Origin: Mariprofundaceae bacterium
GTDB taxonomy: Bacteria; Pseudomonadota; Zetaproteobacteria; Mariprofundales; Mariprofundaceae
Reading direction: 5' to 3'
DNA: 6,889 nt
Assembly: GCA_030950835.1 (NCBI GenBank)
Contig: JAUZQU010000029.1
Span: 1 to 6,889 of the forward strand
Of the stretch, positions 6,246 to 6,889 are shown one piece after another; within the stretch, counting starts at the first letter, position 1; every line of letters begins with the position of its first letter. The notes below the pieces were generated by a model. That model made no database searches. It was given only the letters and a program-made list of their open reading frames with translations, and was not told the DNA's origin. The translations under genes were made by a program, and so were the position numbers.

Positions 6246-6889
6246 TTAATGACTTTTCAAGTCTGCTGCAGTGATATTTTTATGTTTAGCCACATTGCGG
6301 CGCACTTGTTCACGGTCTGATTCAGGCAAAGCAATCAAACCAATTTCAGTAAGGTTACCCTCTTCACCAATCATTTCATCGTCCAAGAACAGGTCAACAA
6401 AAGCCTGCATACCACGAACTCTTTTCAAATGATCATTCTTGATATAGAAAAACAATGAACGCGACACAGGGTATTTACCTGAAGAAATCGCAGCAGGTTG
6501 CGGTTGAACTCCTTCAATGCTGGCTGCAGATAGACGGTCAGAGTTTTCTTCTAGGAAGGAATAACCAAAAATACCAAATGCATTTTTATCTTTGATTAAC
6601 TTTTGTACGATCAAGTTATCATTTTCGCCAGAAGGAACATAGATGCCATCAGTGCGGATAGTTTTGTATTTTTTATACTTCTTATTTTTCTTTTTGTCTG
6701 CTTTATACAACTTGGTATAGACAGGCATGTGCTTGGTCAAATGCTTCATGACCAAATCTTGAAAAGCATCGCGCGTTCCAGAAGATGTTGGTGGGCCATA
6801 AAAGGTAATCGGACGATTGGGCAATGATGCATCAATTTGATGCCAGTTGGTGTATGGGTTTGGAATCAATGCAGTGCCTGCTTTGTTAG
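6246..6889 (-). CDS. pstS: Phosphate-binding periplasmic protein PstS (partial, N-terminus outside window)
   Basis: The last 213 residues of PstS are present; the open frame runs off the right edge (visible start NKAGTALIPNPYTNW), so the signal peptide and promoter are not seen. PstS captures phosphate in the periplasm and hands it to PstC/PstA. TSSGTRDAF at 6762-6788 is the phosphate-contact loop of this family (Ser, Gly, Thr, Arg, Asp). Further hallmarks are GENDNLIVQKL, the hinge-like FGIFGYSFLEEN, the GKYPVSRSLFFYIKNDH segment and the closing EIGLIALPESDRE. By comparison with relatives of about 340 residues, roughly the first 120-130 residues are missing. A lysine-rich stretch (nine Lys in 14 residues, 6663-6704) sits between the phosphate loop and the RTDGIYV segment and looks like a lineage-specific surface insert. 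Stop TAA at 6246-6248; pstC follows beyond the hairpin. Confidence 0.95.
   Translation of the reverse strand, partial: NKAGTALIPNPYTNWHQIDASLPNRPITFYGPPTSSGTRDAFQDLVMKHLTKHMPVYTKLYKADKKKNKKYKKYKTIRTDGIYVPSGENDNLIVQKLIKDKNAFGIFGYSFLEENSDRLSAASIEGVQPQPAAISSGKYPVSRSLFFYIKNDHLKRVRGMQAFVDLFLDDEMIGEEGNLTEIGLIALPESDREQVRRNVAKHKNITAADLKSH

Overview
This is a phosphate-uptake region. Almost all of it is one run of seven genes on the minus strand, read from the right edge leftwards: pstS (its 5' end is cut off by the window) - pstC - pstA - pstB - phoU - a PhoU-like DUF47/TIGR00153 gene - pit. The left edge holds the last 68 codons of a plus-strand RecB/AddA-type nuclease gene that converges on pit, and a strong hairpin terminator lies between the two.

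The organism is a bacterium, most likely a Gram-negative proteobacterium. PstA and PstC are both the long forms: PstA carries an N-terminal periplasmic domain of the DUF3333 kind, and PstC has extra N-terminal membrane segments. PstS has the SGTRDAF / GENDNLIVQKL / GIFGYSFLEEN signature of the roughly 340-residue proteobacterial type. Base composition is moderately AT-rich and even across the window, with no sign of foreign DNA. I cannot name the species.

PstS binds phosphate in the periplasm, PstC and PstA form the membrane channel, and PstB is the ATPase. PhoU links transporter state to PhoR/PhoB signalling and limits uptake. The last two genes add a second route: Pit is an ion-coupled low-affinity phosphate permease, and the DUF47 protein beside it is its usual PhoU-like partner. 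From pstC to pit the genes overlap or lie 1 to 58 bases apart, which suggests one transcript. Between pstS and pstC there is instead a perfect 14-bp hairpin with a U-run, which probably holds pstC-pit expression below that of pstS.

No new system, mobile element, CRISPR array or RNA gene is visible. The points worth a second look are an Asp-to-Ala change in the second metal-binding motif of PhoU, the pstS/pstC attenuator, the joining of high- and low-affinity transport in one gene run, a TTG start for pstC, and a lysine-rich insert in PstS. The pst promoter and any Pho box lie beyond the right edge.
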